64,000 nucleotides of DNA. It comes from Massilia agilis. GTDB taxonomy: Bacteria; Pseudomonadota; Gammaproteobacteria; Burkholderiales; Burkholderiaceae_D. The notes under the pieces are model-generated. The model saw only the letters and a program-made list of their open reading frames with translations, did not search any database and was not told the DNA's origin. Shown piece after piece: positions 25,294 through 33,656 of this stretch. How positions within the stretch are numbered: position 1 is the stretch's first letter; the number at the start of each line of letters is the position of its first letter. Both the position numbers and the translations under genes were made by a program. The DNA is taken from contig NZ_JANUHB010000001.1 in NCBI RefSeq assembly GCF_024756255.1, forward strand, positions 496,001 to 560,000, given 5' to 3'.

Positions 25294-25902
25294 TTACTTG
25301 TTGACTGGCGATTGCGGGTCGAGCAGCAGCGCCATGACGTCCTTCAACTGCTGTTCGGTCAGCACCTCGTTGTGGCCGAAGCGTGGCATGCGCGAGCAGG
25401 CATTGAAGGCCTGCGCGTTGTACAGCTTGGCCCAGGTGTATTTCACGATCTCGGCGCTGGTGCCGCGCAGCTTGGCGTACTGGTACAGCGACGGGCCAAT
25501 ATTGCCGAACGAGATCTCTTCCTTGGTCAGCTGGTGGCAGGCGTAGCAGTTGCCGCCGTTTTCGCTGCCGACCTTGTCGGACCACTGCATGCCGCGGCCA
25601 TTCTGGGCGATCTTCTCGCCGGCCTTCCAGTCGCCCAGGTAGTTGCCGTCGGCCGGCTCCTTGACGGTCTTGAGCTGCGCCGCCTGGAGCGCCTGCGCCT
25701 TGGCGCTCGCCAGCGGCTTGTCGGCGCTGCAGGCCTGCTGGACGTCGTCGCGGTTGCCCACGCGCTCCACCGTGGCCGGGCCCTTGGATTTGAAATCGGA
25801 CTTGAGCAGGCTGGCGGCAGCGGCCGCATAGTTCTCCGCCGCGAACACCGTGCCGCAGCCCAGCAGCAGGGCCAGCGCGGCCCCCATCTTCAACTGGTTC
25901 AT
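25294..25902 (-). CDS. soxX: SoxX, cytochrome c subunit of SoxAX
   Basis: 202 residues from the ATG at 25902 (a longer frame lacks a ribosome site). A signal peptide is followed by one heme c motif, C119-x-x-C122-H123 (CYACH), and the distal methionine region ACSRMPRFGHNEVLT near residue 176. There is an N-terminal extension of about 80 residues ahead of the cytochrome domain, seen in some SoxX lineages. With SoxA it joins thiosulfate to the SoxY cysteine. It begins 10 bp after the soxA stop. Confidence 0.94.
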   Translation of the reverse strand: MNQLKMGAALALLLGCGTVFAAENYAAAAASLLKSDFKSKGPATVERVGNRDDVQQACSADKPLASAKAQALQAAQLKTVKEPADGNYLGDWKAGEKIAQNGRGMQWSDKVGSENGGNCYACHQLTKEEISFGNIGPSLYQYAKLRGTSAEIVKYTWAKLYNAQAFNACSRMPRFGHNEVLTEQQLKDVMALLLDPQSPVNK

Positions 25903-25912
25903 CGCAGTCTCC

Positions 25913-26716
25913 TTAGCGTTTGAGCGCGGGGCCGTTATAGACGCCGCCGTTGGCATTGGCTGCCAGGAACATGGTCAGCGCGGTGATCGCTTCCGATGCG
26001 TACATCGGCTCGGGGAAGCGCTGCTGGCGGAAGCAGTCGTTCAGGCGGTGCTGCATGGTGCGCACTTCGCCCTGCGACACGCGATAGGCCGGCCAGCTGG
26101 TGTAGGCCGACTGGGCGTCCTTCTTGGCCGTCAGGTTCGGCAGGTCCTGCATGCGGATGCGCATCTTGTCGGCACTGTGGCAGGTGGCGCAGGCAAAATC
26201 GTGCGAGCCGCCGCGGTAGAAGAACAGCTGCTTGCCGATCTCGTAGGCGCGCTTTTCCTGCGGGTGGCGGGTGGAAACGTTCATCTTCACGCCGCGCGAC
26301 TGCGCCGTGATGTAGGCCACCATCGGCTCGATGTCGGACGGCTTGCCGGTGCTGCCGAACGGCGTTGCGCTCGCCTGCTCCGCGCTCAAGCCCTGCAGGG
26401 TCATGCGGCAATGCATGAGACGCTGCTCCAGGTCCATCACCTTGCCGGTGTCCTTGAAGTAGCGCGGCAGCTCGGCGTAAGCGCCCTTGACCACGCCCGG
26501 GCCCTTGCCCAGGTCGCAGGCTTCCAGCGACACCTGCTTCGGTCCGGCCTTGGCCTTCCACAGCTCTTCGCCGCGCATTTCCCACAGCTCGGCGGGATTG
26601 CCGTCCGCCAGCAGCTCGCGGTACTTCGCGATCTCGTCGCCCTGGTCCTGCGCCAGCGCGAAACTGGCTGCAGCCAGTCCGGCCACGCCGGTCAACAACA
26701 TGCTTGTGCGTCTCAT
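25913..26716 (-). CDS. soxA: SoxA, L-cysteine S-thiosulfotransferase subunit
   Basis: 267 residues from the ATG at 26716 with GGAGA upstream. A signal peptide (LLTGVAGLAAASFALA) precedes the mature protein. One heme motif is present, C176-x-x-C179-H180 (CATCH). The axial persulfide cysteine is C228 in DCFRQQRFPEP. C67 and C103 replace the first heme site, so this is the monoheme SoxA type with a structural disulfide. It forms the SoxAX complex with the next gene's product and starts thiosulfate oxidation on SoxYZ. Confidence 0.95.
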   Translation of the reverse strand: MRRTSMLLTGVAGLAAASFALAQDQGDEIAKYRELLADGNPAELWEMRGEELWKAKAGPKQVSLEACDLGKGPGVVKGAYAELPRYFKDTGKVMDLEQRLMHCRMTLQGLSAEQASATPFGSTGKPSDIEPMVAYITAQSRGVKMNVSTRHPQEKRAYEIGKQLFFYRGGSHDFACATCHSADKMRIRMQDLPNLTAKKDAQSAYTSWPAYRVSQGEVRTMQHRLNDCFRQQRFPEPMYASEAITALTMFLAANANGGVYNGPALKR

Positions 26717-26784
26717 GTTCTCTCCTTGAAGTGCGGCCGGGCGGTTCTGCGCCGCCCTGGCCAAACGCCTGCGGTGGTGGTTGC

Positions 26785-27096
26785 TTACGCGACGACCGTT
26801 TCGTCGGTGCGGCTGTCGCCGGTGTTGTCGACCCAGTTGATGCTGACTTTGTCGCCCTGCTTGCCGCCCTTGAACTTGAACGACAGGAAGGGGTCTTTCG
26901 AGACCGAGGTGCCCAGCAGGCAGTCGAGCACCACCTTGTCGTTGCACTTGGCGACCAGCTTCTGGATGAAGTGGGCCGGGATCACGTTGCCGGCAGCGTC
27001 CTTGCGCTGGCCGGTTTCCATGTCGTGGCGCATCAGGACTTTGACTTCGACGACGTCGCCGCTGGCGCTTGCGCGAATGCGCATCGGGTTACCCAT
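26785..27096 (-). CDS. soxZ: SoxZ, sulfur carrier scaffold subunit
   Basis: 103 residues, the normal length. The sequence MRIRASASGDVVEVKVLMRHDMETGQRKD followed by PAHFIQKLVAKCNDKVVL is a textbook SoxZ N-terminus, and KFKGGKQGDKVSINWVDNTGDSRTDE is its conserved end. It has no signal peptide and is carried to the periplasm as a complex with SoxY, whose Tat signal serves both. It lies 48 bp after soxY. Confidence 0.97.
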   Translation of the reverse strand: MGNPMRIRASASGDVVEVKVLMRHDMETGQRKDAAGNVIPAHFIQKLVAKCNDKVVLDCLLGTSVSKDPFLSFKFKGGKQGDKVSINWVDNTGDSRTDETVVA

Positions 27097-27144
27097 GTTC
27101 GATTCCTTGATTGTTTGGTTGACGGATGGATGGTGGCGCCGGCA

Positions 27145-27606
27145 TCAGCCGCCGCAGCCGCCCAGCGTGACCTTGATTTCCTTGCTGGCGATGAACCACT
27201 TGCCGTTGGCCTTGACCAGCGCGTGCACGTTGGAGGTGCCGCCCATCTTGATGCGGGTGCTGATCGCCGCTTCGGTACCGGCCGGCAGCGTGAACGCGGC
27301 CGACAGCGGGTTCGGGTTCTTCTCCACCAGGATCGCCATGTACTCGGTGCCCGGCAGGCTGCTGGTCACCTGCACCGGCACCACCGCGCCGTTCTCGGCG
27401 ATGGCCGGGCCGTTGACGGCGACGTCGGCGCTGATCGCGGCGCCTTCCGCACCGATGGTCTTGAGTGCGTCGGCCAGGCTCTTGGCATCGAAGCCGCTGC
27501 TGTTCCAGTCTGCAGCCATGGCTGCGTTGGGCTTGATGATCCCGGCGCTGATCGCCAGGCCCATCACTGTTGCAATGCGCAACAGTTCGCGTCGTTTTTG
27601 GTTCAT
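27145..27606 (-). CDS. soxY: SoxY, covalent sulfur carrier
   Basis: 153 residues. A twin-arginine signal (KRRELLRIATVMGLAISAG) opens the protein, and the C-terminus is the flexible carrier arm ending KVTLGGCGG, whose cysteine (C151) holds the sulfur chain during oxidation. The body is an Ig-like fold (about residues 45-140). Its partner SoxZ is the next gene. The arm cycles between SoxAX, SoxB and SoxCD in the periplasm. Confidence 0.97.
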   Translation of the reverse strand: MNQKRRELLRIATVMGLAISAGIIKPNAAMAADWNSSGFDAKSLADALKTIGAEGAAISADVAVNGPAIAENGAVVPVQVTSSLPGTEYMAILVEKNPNPLSAAFTLPAGTEAAISTRIKMGGTSNVHALVKANGKWFIASKEIKVTLGGCGG

Positions 27607-27664
27607 CTGCTCTCCTCGTTGTAAAGCCGCTTGCGCGGCGCGCGACTGTCGTCGTACTTCCTGA

Positions 27665-28684
27665 TTAATTGGCGCCGCCCAGGATCCAGGCCACCAGCTG
27701 CTGCACTTCCAGGTCCTTGAGCTGCGACTGCGGCGGCATTGGCACCTGGCCCCAGTTGCCGCTGCCGCCGGCCTTGATCTTGGCCGCCAGCGCGGCCGGC
27801 GCCTTCACGTCGCCCTTGTAGCGCTCGGCCACCTGGGCAAAGCCGGGGCCGACCAGCTTGTTCTTCATGTCATGGCAGGCCAGGCAAGCGTTCTGCTCGG
27901 CGATCGCCAATGCCGGCGAGCGGGCCGGCGCGATTGCCGCGGCGGCCGGCGCCGGCTTGCCGGTGGTATCCACCCCGCGCACCGGGCCAAACGTGCGGTT
28001 CTGCTGCGCCAGGTTGCCGTGCGCATTGCGCGACACCTCCGGCAGGGTCGAATGCAGCTCGGTTGGCGCGCAGTTCTTCATGCAGGCCACGCTGTGCACG
28101 TCCGGCTTGCCCTTCACGTCCCACAGGCCGTGCGCGGTGGTCATGCCGTTCCGGTTGGGCATGCGCTTTTGCACCTCGGCGATGTTCTGGTCGGACAGCG
28201 TGAAGTCATCCGGCACGATCTCGGCCATATTCAGGATGTAGGCTACCACCGCGTACACCTCGTCGGTGGACAGCGACTTGGGCGCGGTCCACGGCATCGC
28301 GCGGTGGATGTAGTCCCACAGCGTGGAGACAGTGGCCACCTTCATGATGGTGGTGCGTTGCGGTTGGCGGTTGGTCTTGAGCGCGGCCACGTGGCCGGTC
28401 TTGATGTCGTCCGCGGTGGTGCCGCCGATGATCGGCGTGAACACCTCGTTCGATTCGCCAAAGGTGCCGTGGCAGGAAGCGCAGCGCCCTTCCCACACCT
28501 GCATGCCCTTGGCCACCGTGCCCGATCCCTTGGGCAGGCCCTTGAAATCGGGGCGCACGTCGATGTCCCAGGACGCGACCTCCTTGGGCGTGGCCGGGCG
28601 GCCGATGTGGGGGAACTGTTGTTGCGCCTGCGCGGCGCCGGCCGCCAGCAGCAGTGCCAGCAGCAGCTTAGTAGACCTGGACAT
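27665..28684 (-). CDS. soxD: SoxD, diheme cytochrome c of sulfane dehydrogenase
   Basis: 339 residues with a signal peptide (LLLALLLAAGAAQA). Two heme c motifs are present, CASCH in WEGRCASCHGTFGESNE and CLACH in EQNACLACHDMKNK, each followed by a methionine ligand region (the second VPMPPQSQLKD). A proline/alanine linker joins the two cytochrome domains. The start overlaps the end of soxC by 17 bp, so translation is coupled. SoxCD removes six electrons from the SoxY-bound sulfane sulfur, which lets the organism oxidise thiosulfate fully to sulfate without sulfur globules. Confidence 0.95.
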   Translation of the reverse strand: MSRSTKLLLALLLAAGAAQAQQQFPHIGRPATPKEVASWDIDVRPDFKGLPKGSGTVAKGMQVWEGRCASCHGTFGESNEVFTPIIGGTTADDIKTGHVAALKTNRQPQRTTIMKVATVSTLWDYIHRAMPWTAPKSLSTDEVYAVVAYILNMAEIVPDDFTLSDQNIAEVQKRMPNRNGMTTAHGLWDVKGKPDVHSVACMKNCAPTELHSTLPEVSRNAHGNLAQQNRTFGPVRGVDTTGKPAPAAAAIAPARSPALAIAEQNACLACHDMKNKLVGPGFAQVAERYKGDVKAPAALAAKIKAGGSGNWGQVPMPPQSQLKDLEVQQLVAWILGGAN

Positions 28685-30023
28685 TGGATACCTCCCCCGA
28701 TGCGGCCACCTGCCACGACTGGATTGCGTTGTTGTGATAAATCGAGCGCGTACCGCGTACCGCGCGCAGCTCGTTGATCTTCGGCTGCACGTAGCCGGTT
28801 TCGTCCACCGCGCGCGACTGCAGCACGCACGGGCCGCCGTCCCACACCCAGTCGATGTTAAAGCGCGTCAGGCACTTGGGCAGCACCGGGCCTTCCAGGC
28901 GCGCGGTGCGCCAGGTGCGCCCGCCGTCGGCCGACACGTCCACCCGCTTGATCCTGCCGCGCCCGGACCAGGCCAGGCCGGTGATGTTGTAGAAGCCCTG
29001 GCCGACCAGGGTCTGGCCGCCCGACGGCGTGGTGATCACCGATTTGCATTCCTGGATCGAGGTGTACTGGCGGTAGGAACCGTCCGGCATCGCGTCGATG
29101 TAGTGCACCGCTTCGTCCTTGCTGGCCCAGGGCTGGTCGCCCACTTCGATGCGGCGCAGCCACTTGACCCACGAGACGCCCTGCACGCCCGGCACCACCA
29201 GCCGCAGCGGGTAGCCGTTCTCGGGGCGCAGCATCTCGCCGTTCATGCCCCATGCGACCAGCACGTCGTCCAGCGCGCGCGACATGTCGATCGTGCGCGT
29301 CATCGACGAGCCGTCCGCGCCTTCGGCCAGCACGAACTTGCCGTTCTTCTTGTCGAAGCCGCAGTCCTCCAGCAGCACCGACAGCGGCACCCCGGTGAAC
29401 TCGCTGCAGCTGAGCATGCCGTGCGAGTACTGCACGGTCGGCACCGCCACGTTGCCCCATTCCATGGCCGTGTTGGCGCCGCATTCGATGAAGTGCATGC
29501 GCGAGACCGACGGCAGGCGCATCAGGTCGTCCATCGTGTACACCTTGGGCTGCTTGACCAGGCCATTGATCATCAGGCGATGCTGGGCCGGGTCGATGTC
29601 TTGCCAGCCCTGGTGGTGGCGCTCGAAGTGCAGGCCGCTCGGCGTGATGATGCCGAACAGGCCCTGCAGCGGGGTGAACGCGACCGACGCCTGCGACACC
29701 CGGGTCAGGCCCGGCGATTCGCGGCGCTGCAGGTTGCCTTCGTATTTGGACGGCACGCCGTAGGGGTTGGCCGCGACCGGTTTGCCCAACGAGGTCGAAT
29801 GCGGCGGCAGGGTCAGGATGGCCGGGTCGCCCTCGCCCACCTGCGCCAGCGCCGGAGTGGCGGCAGCGGCGCCGACGGCGGCGCTGGCGGCCAGGAAGCC
29901 CTTGCGCAAAAAGCCGCGCCGTTCTTCGTTCAGTCCGTCCCGGGTGATGGCCTGGGCCAGCCCCGGGTCGACAAAGTGCTCGGGCGCGCGCAGCACGCGT
30001 CCTGTTTTGCTGCGGTCTGTCAT
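28668..30023 (-). CDS. soxC: SoxC, molybdenum subunit of sulfane dehydrogenase
   Basis: 451 residues. A twin-arginine signal (ERRGFLRKGFLAASAAVG) lies near residues 34-55 after a longer N-region. The sulfite oxidase-type molybdopterin domain has the molybdenum-ligating cysteine in MHFIECGANTAMEW, with VPLSVLLEDCGF and GYPLRLVVPGVQGVSWVKWL downstream, and a C-terminal Mo-co dimerisation domain follows. It is the first sox structural gene on this transcript, about 95 bp downstream of the soxR-type regulator and behind a promoter with CATATG repeats. Confidence 0.95.
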   Translation of the reverse strand: MTDRSKTGRVLRAPEHFVDPGLAQAITRDGLNEERRGFLRKGFLAASAAVGAAAATPALAQVGEGDPAILTLPPHSTSLGKPVAANPYGVPSKYEGNLQRRESPGLTRVSQASVAFTPLQGLFGIITPSGLHFERHHQGWQDIDPAQHRLMINGLVKQPKVYTMDDLMRLPSVSRMHFIECGANTAMEWGNVAVPTVQYSHGMLSCSEFTGVPLSVLLEDCGFDKKNGKFVLAEGADGSSMTRTIDMSRALDDVLVAWGMNGEMLRPENGYPLRLVVPGVQGVSWVKWLRRIEVGDQPWASKDEAVHYIDAMPDGSYRQYTSIQECKSVITTPSGGQTLVGQGFYNITGLAWSGRGRIKRVDVSADGGRTWRTARLEGPVLPKCLTRFNIDWVWDGGPCVLQSRAVDETGYVQPKINELRAVRGTRSIYHNNAIQSWQVAASGEVSNVQVY

Positions 30024-30046
30024 CTCGTCTCCACCAAACTATCGTT

Positions 30047-30075
30047 ATGTGCGCATATGCCTATATCAGCATATG
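30047..30075. promoter_or_regulatory. Predicted sox regulator operator upstream of soxC
   Basis: ATGTGCGCATAT at 30047-30058 followed by two CATATG boxes (30054-30059 and 30070-30075) 16 bp apart. The same ATATGCGCATAT core lies upstream of the SoxH-like gene at 32008-32019. The region is the AT-richest stretch between regulator and soxC and is the likely target of the ArsR-type protein. Confidence 0.55.
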
Positions 30076-30116
30076 TTTGTTGCAAAAAACTCTGGAACCA
30101 CTTGCTACTGAAAACT

Positions 30117-30452
30117 TCAGCTTGTTACGCCGGGCACTTCGCGGCCGCTGCGTGCCGCCACGCGCCCGCAGACCGACTTGCACAGCTCAACGGTGCGCTG
30201 GTCCTCGATGCGGTAGTACACCTGGGCGCCATCCTTGCGGCGCGCCAGGATACGCGCGCGGTACAGCATGTTCAGCTGGCGCGACACGTTGGCCTGGGTG
30301 GACTGGACTTGCGCCACGATGTCGTTGACCGAGCGCTCGCCCTGGCACACGGCGTACAGGATCTTCAGCCGCGTCGGTTGCGACAGCAGCGCAAAGTAAT
30401 GCGAGACTTCCTCGAAAAGCTGTTCCAGCTCCTGGCTGCCGCTCGAATCCAT
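30117..30452 (-). CDS. ArsR-family regulator, SoxR/BigR-like
   Basis: 111 residues from the ATG at 30452; a longer frame extends upstream without support. The winged helix-turn-helix has LLSQPTRLKILYAVCQGERSVNDIVAQVQSTQANVSRQL-type sequence (residues 22-60) and the wing GAQVYYRIEDQ. Cysteines are C36 in the second helix and C91/C95 near the end. Persulfide-sensing ArsR proteins (SoxR, BigR, SqrR) use two cysteines about 66 residues apart, so the 55-59 spacing here is unusual. It sits between the DsrE-like gene and soxC and probably represses both sox promoters until reduced sulfur appears. Confidence 0.88.
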   Translation of the reverse strand: MDSSGSQELEQLFEEVSHYFALLSQPTRLKILYAVCQGERSVNDIVAQVQSTQANVSRQLNMLYRARILARRKDGAQVYYRIEDQRTVELCKSVCGRVAARSGREVPGVTS

Positions 30453-30525
30453 GTTTGCTTGGGGGGACGATGAAAGCGCTGATGTTACAGGCAAAGCAAA
30501 GGCCCCGGCAACGGCGGCGGCGCGG

Positions 30526-30975
30526 TCACGGCTTGAGGTACGCATATCCCTCCAGCTGCAGGCGTGTTACCTCGGCCACCCCGGACGGCACGATGGTCGC
30601 TTCCGGGATCACGCGGCTCTTGTCGATGTGGCGTGCTTCCAGCGTGTTGTTGCAGACCCTGAATTCGACGCGGTTGCGCATGACCAGCTCCTGCACCGTG
30701 GCGTCGTAGGGGTTGCCGTTGGCGTTGGTGGCGCCCTCGAGCAGGAAATCGATGCCGGCGCCGTTGGCCACCACCACGATCTTCACGCCCGGACTGGCCT
30801 TGAGGTGGTTGCGGATGTTGTTCAGCGCGCCCGTCGCGAGCTTGGCGTCGGTGATGTGGTACACCACCTTTTCCTCGCGCGGCGCGGGCGCGGCGCCCGT
30901 CGAAAGCGGCCGTGCCGCCGCGCCAAAGGTGACCCATGCCAGCAGGGCCAGAACCAGGATGCGCACTATTTTCAT
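30526..30975 (-). CDS. Exported DsrE/F-like protein
   Basis: 149 residues from the ATG at 30975, with GGAGAGGA upstream. A signal peptide (ILVLALLAWVTFGAAA) is followed by a DsrE-like fold: VVYHITDAKLATGALNNIRNHL, then VKIVVVANGAGIDFLLEG, and a candidate sulfur-binding cysteine in EFRVCNNTLEARHID. DsrE-type proteins bind or transfer sulfane sulfur. It lies 11 bp after the SoxH-like gene and before the regulator, so a periplasmic role in delivering or sensing reduced sulfur is plausible. The family match is by pattern and the function is inferred. Confidence 0.8.
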   Translation of the reverse strand: MKIVRILVLALLAWVTFGAAARPLSTGAAPAPREEKVVYHITDAKLATGALNNIRNHLKASPGVKIVVVANGAGIDFLLEGATNANGNPYDATVQELVMRNRVEFRVCNNTLEARHIDKSRVIPEATIVPSGVAEVTRLQLEGYAYLKP

Positions 30976-30986
30976 CGTCCTCTCCT

Positions 30987-31958
30987 TCACGGCTGGCGCG
31001 GCGCCAGGCTTTCGCGCTCCATGCGCAGGTAAGTGTTGTAAGCGTTGATGCGGTTGGCCTGCTCGAACGCCGGATAATCGCGCAGGCGGCTCCAGTCGGT
31101 CGCCGCGTAGGCTTCGTCGAACGGCGTCATGGCCGCTACCGCGTCGCCCATCGTCTGCCGCAAAAAGCGCAGGTAGTCGCGTGTGAAGGCGATGTCGGTG
31201 GCGGGTGTGCGCGAGGCCGCGCCATGGCCGGGAACGGCGATCGCGGGATCGGTCGCGAGCATGGTATCGAGCGCCGCCAGCCAGCGCGCGCTGTCGGCCG
31301 TGCCGACGAACGGGATGCGGCCGGTCACGAACAGGTCGCCCGCAAACAGCAGGCGGTCCTCTTCGACGTACAGCATGATGTCTTCGGGCGAATGCGCGCC
31401 GCTGGAATCGATCACGCGAAAATGCAGCTTGCCCATCGCAAAGCGCTCTTCGCCGCCGGGCGCGAGCGCCAGCCAGCGGTCGGCCGGCAGCAGCTTCATG
31501 TCGCGATTGACCCAGGGGGCCAGGTCGGCAACGCGCTGCTCGAAGCGGCTGCGGGTGTCGTCCGATGCCAGGGTGGCCTTGCCATTGGCGTGGGCCCAGA
31601 CCTGCGCGCCCTGCGCCTTGAGCGCCTGCAGGCCATAGAAGTGATCGGCGTGGTAGTGGCTGACGATGACGCGGCGGATCGGTTCGGTGGTGATCCTGCG
31701 GATCGCATCGACCATCGCCTGGCCCAGCACAGGGGTGGCGAGCGCGTCGAATACGACCACACCGTCGCCGGTGACGATGAAGCCGGCGTTGGACATGAAG
31801 CCCTTGTTGGCCTGGCTGGCCATGCCGGCCTCGCCCTGGAACATCCAGGCATGTGCCGAAATGCGCACCGGCGTGAGCGCGATCGACTCCGCGGCTTGCG
31901 CCAACGGCAGGCCGCAAACGGCCAGCAACATGACCACCAACACCAGGCAACGGCGCAC
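30987..31958 (-). CDS. Exported metallo-beta-lactamase fold hydrolase (SoxH-like)
   Basis: 323 residues with a signal peptide (CLVLVVMLLAVCGLPLAQA). The metal site motif is HYHADH in VIVSHYHADHFYGLQAL, with further ligands in GAHSPEDIML, FAGDLFVTG and VPGHGAAS. SoxH proteins and the related quinoprotein-relay hydrolases share this layout and occur in sox clusters; they are thought to act on a thioester or sulfur intermediate, but the reaction is unsettled. It is the first gene of a three-gene unit with the DsrE-like protein and the regulator. Confidence 0.87.
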   Translation of the reverse strand: MRRCLVLVVMLLAVCGLPLAQAAESIALTPVRISAHAWMFQGEAGMASQANKGFMSNAGFIVTGDGVVVFDALATPVLGQAMVDAIRRITTEPIRRVIVSHYHADHFYGLQALKAQGAQVWAHANGKATLASDDTRSRFEQRVADLAPWVNRDMKLLPADRWLALAPGGEERFAMGKLHFRVIDSSGAHSPEDIMLYVEEDRLLFAGDLFVTGRIPFVGTADSARWLAALDTMLATDPAIAVPGHGAASRTPATDIAFTRDYLRFLRQTMGDAVAAMTPFDEAYAATDWSRLRDYPAFEQANRINAYNTYLRMERESLAPRQP

Positions 31959-31998
31959 TTCGTCTCCTCATTCGTGCGATACGTGCCGCACGATTTAC

Positions 31999-32019
31999 TA
32001 TATGACTATATGCGCATAT
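31999..32019. promoter_or_regulatory. Predicted sox regulator operator upstream of the SoxH-like gene
   Basis: TATATG at 31999-32004 followed by the perfect palindrome ATATGCGCATAT at 32008-32019. It matches the element before soxC and would place both transcripts under the ArsR-type regulator. Confidence 0.55.
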
Positions 32020-32060
32020 TGCCGAGTTTTCATAATTTATGTCAAGAAATTTTTTGCTCC

Positions 32061-32633
32061 TCAGAACTCCCCGCGCGCACCGCGATCGAGCAACTTGACC
32101 ATCGTGCCGCGCATGCGCAGCGCCGAGGCGCGCAGCTCCGGCGGCATCTTGCGGCCCATGTGGATCAGCATGTCCAGGTTGAGCGTGTACAGCCACAGGC
32201 CATCGGCCTGCTCGACCAGCGTGACCCGGCATGGCAGGTAGGCCGCCATGGCCGGGCTGAAGTCCACCATCTGGCGCGCGGTCTCGGGGTTGCAGTAGGA
32301 ATAGACCTTGAGGAAGCGCTGTGGCTTGCCGGTGCGCGCTTCCAGCTCGCGCGACAGCGGCAGCATGCCGACCTCCTTCACGTTGTCCTCGGCGGCCACG
32401 CTGGCCAGCGCTTCCTCGACCTCGGCGACCGAAACGCCGGGCGCGACCTTGCGCGACCAGGTGGTGGTCGTGGCGATGTCGCCGCCGGCCTCGATCCAGC
32501 GGTCCCACAGGCGGGCGGCCTCGGCGCCGGCGCCGTCCTCCAGCTGGCTGGCGGTGCGCAGGGTGCCGCAACCGGACAAGGCAAGGGACAAGACAAGCAT
32601 GGCGAGGGCAAATGAGGTACGCATGGGCTGCAT
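32061..32633 (-). CDS. DUF302 lipoprotein
   Basis: 190 residues from the ATG at 32633 (the ATG at 32624 is equally possible). The N-terminus is a lipoprotein signal with lipobox LSGC (ALAMLVLSLALSGCGT). The DUF302 domain covers about residues 45-170 and includes RFLKVYSYCNPETARQMVDF and AAYLPCRVTLVEQADGLWLY. DUF302 proteins often sit beside sulfur oxidation genes; their function is not established. It is transcribed in the same direction as the sox genes and precedes the SoxH-like promoter, so it may be an outlying member of the sox locus. Confidence 0.85.
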   Translation of the reverse strand: MQPMRTSFALAMLVLSLALSGCGTLRTASQLEDGAGAEAARLWDRWIEAGGDIATTTTWSRKVAPGVSVAEVEEALASVAAEDNVKEVGMLPLSRELEARTGKPQRFLKVYSYCNPETARQMVDFSPAMAAYLPCRVTLVEQADGLWLYTLNLDMLIHMGRKMPPELRASALRMRGTMVKLLDRGARGEF

Positions 32634-32823
32634 TCTATCAAGTGTTGCACCGTTGAAATCAACCCGCGGCTTGCGGGCCGCGCCGCCCCGCTTCTGTGCA
32701 CCAAGCAACAATTCGTGACACTTGAAGGCGAATTGCGGGGTTAAACTCTGCTATTGCCAGCAATTGACGACATTCGCACCGGATACAATACGCGGCAGAT
32801 CGCATTCAACCTTTGAGTAACAG

Positions 32824-33630
32824 ATGGCTCTCGTTCGATTGTTAACAGTTTTGCTTTTATCGATAGCATCGTCGATGGCCAGTGCCGGCTGCTCGCGCCC
32901 GCTGGAGGTCCCGGTCGCGCCCATGGGATTCTCGGTGACCCTGGACGGCGACAAGGCGGGCGGCGCCTTCGTGGAGTTCATCGAGCAGGTAGCCGCCAGC
33001 GCGGGCTGCCGGCTGCACATGCCCCAGGTCCCGCGCGCGCGCCTCGAATTCATGTTCGAACAGGGCGACGCGGACGTGATGCTCGCTTCCACGCACTCGG
33101 AAAAGCGCGATCAGTTCGGCGTTTTCATTCCGCTGGTACAAACCAGGTCAGTCATGGTGTCGCTCAAGGGGAGCACGCGCCCTGCCATCCACTCGTTGGC
33201 CGAACTGCTGGCCACGCCGGCCTTGCGCGTGGCTGCGGTGCGCGGCTTCGATTACGGCCCGGCGTACAGGCAAGCGGTCGATCAGCTGAAGGACCAGCAT
33301 CGGCTGCTCGTGGAAAAGGATCCGCTCGAGGTCGCGCGCCTGCTGAAAGCAAACATGGCCGACGTGACGATCATGCCCGCCAGCGCGCTGTACGGCGCGG
33401 CCGTCGTCGATCCGCGGGTGAGCGACATCGCGACCAACCTGCGGATCGAACCGCTCGATGAACTGCCGTGGACGTACGGCGGACTGTACCTGTCCAATCG
33501 CATCCCGGAGGCGGACCGCAAGATCCTTGAAAAAGCGATCCGCGCCGCCAACCGCAACCACGCGCTGCTCAACGCCTACCGCCGCTATTACCCGGCCGAG
33601 ATGGTCAATGCGGGAACGCGCGCGCTGTAG
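32824..33630 (+). CDS. Periplasmic solute-binding protein (SBP_bac_3-like), solitary
   Basis: 268 residues with a signal peptide (LLTVLLLSIASSMASA). The layout is that of amino acid-type binding proteins: lobe 1 (VPVAPMGFSVTLDGD..GGAFVEFIEQV), the hinge region with RARLEFMFEQGDADVMLAS, and lobe 2 with ALRVAAVRGFDYGP. No permease or ATPase gene of that family is adjacent; the nearby ABC genes belong to the sulfonate type. It may be an orphan binding protein or a sensor ligand-binder. Several members with this form are simply called transporter substrate-binding domain proteins. Confidence 0.8.
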   Translation: MALVRLLTVLLLSIASSMASAGCSRPLEVPVAPMGFSVTLDGDKAGGAFVEFIEQVAASAGCRLHMPQVPRARLEFMFEQGDADVMLASTHSEKRDQFGVFIPLVQTRSVMVSLKGSTRPAIHSLAELLATPALRVAAVRGFDYGPAYRQAVDQLKDQHRLLVEKDPLEVARLLKANMADVTIMPASALYGAAVVDPRVSDIATNLRIEPLDELPWTYGGLYLSNRIPEADRKILEKAIRAANRNHALLNAYRRYYPAEMVNAGTRAL

Positions 33631-33656
33631 GCCGGAGCCGGGCATCAACCCGGCAA

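Noticed and set aside
30526..32571. A 681-codon frame covering the DsrE-like gene and running through the SoxH-like and DUF302 region
   Set aside because: Only its last 149 codons (from 30975) have signal peptide and domain sequence; the rest is a shadow.
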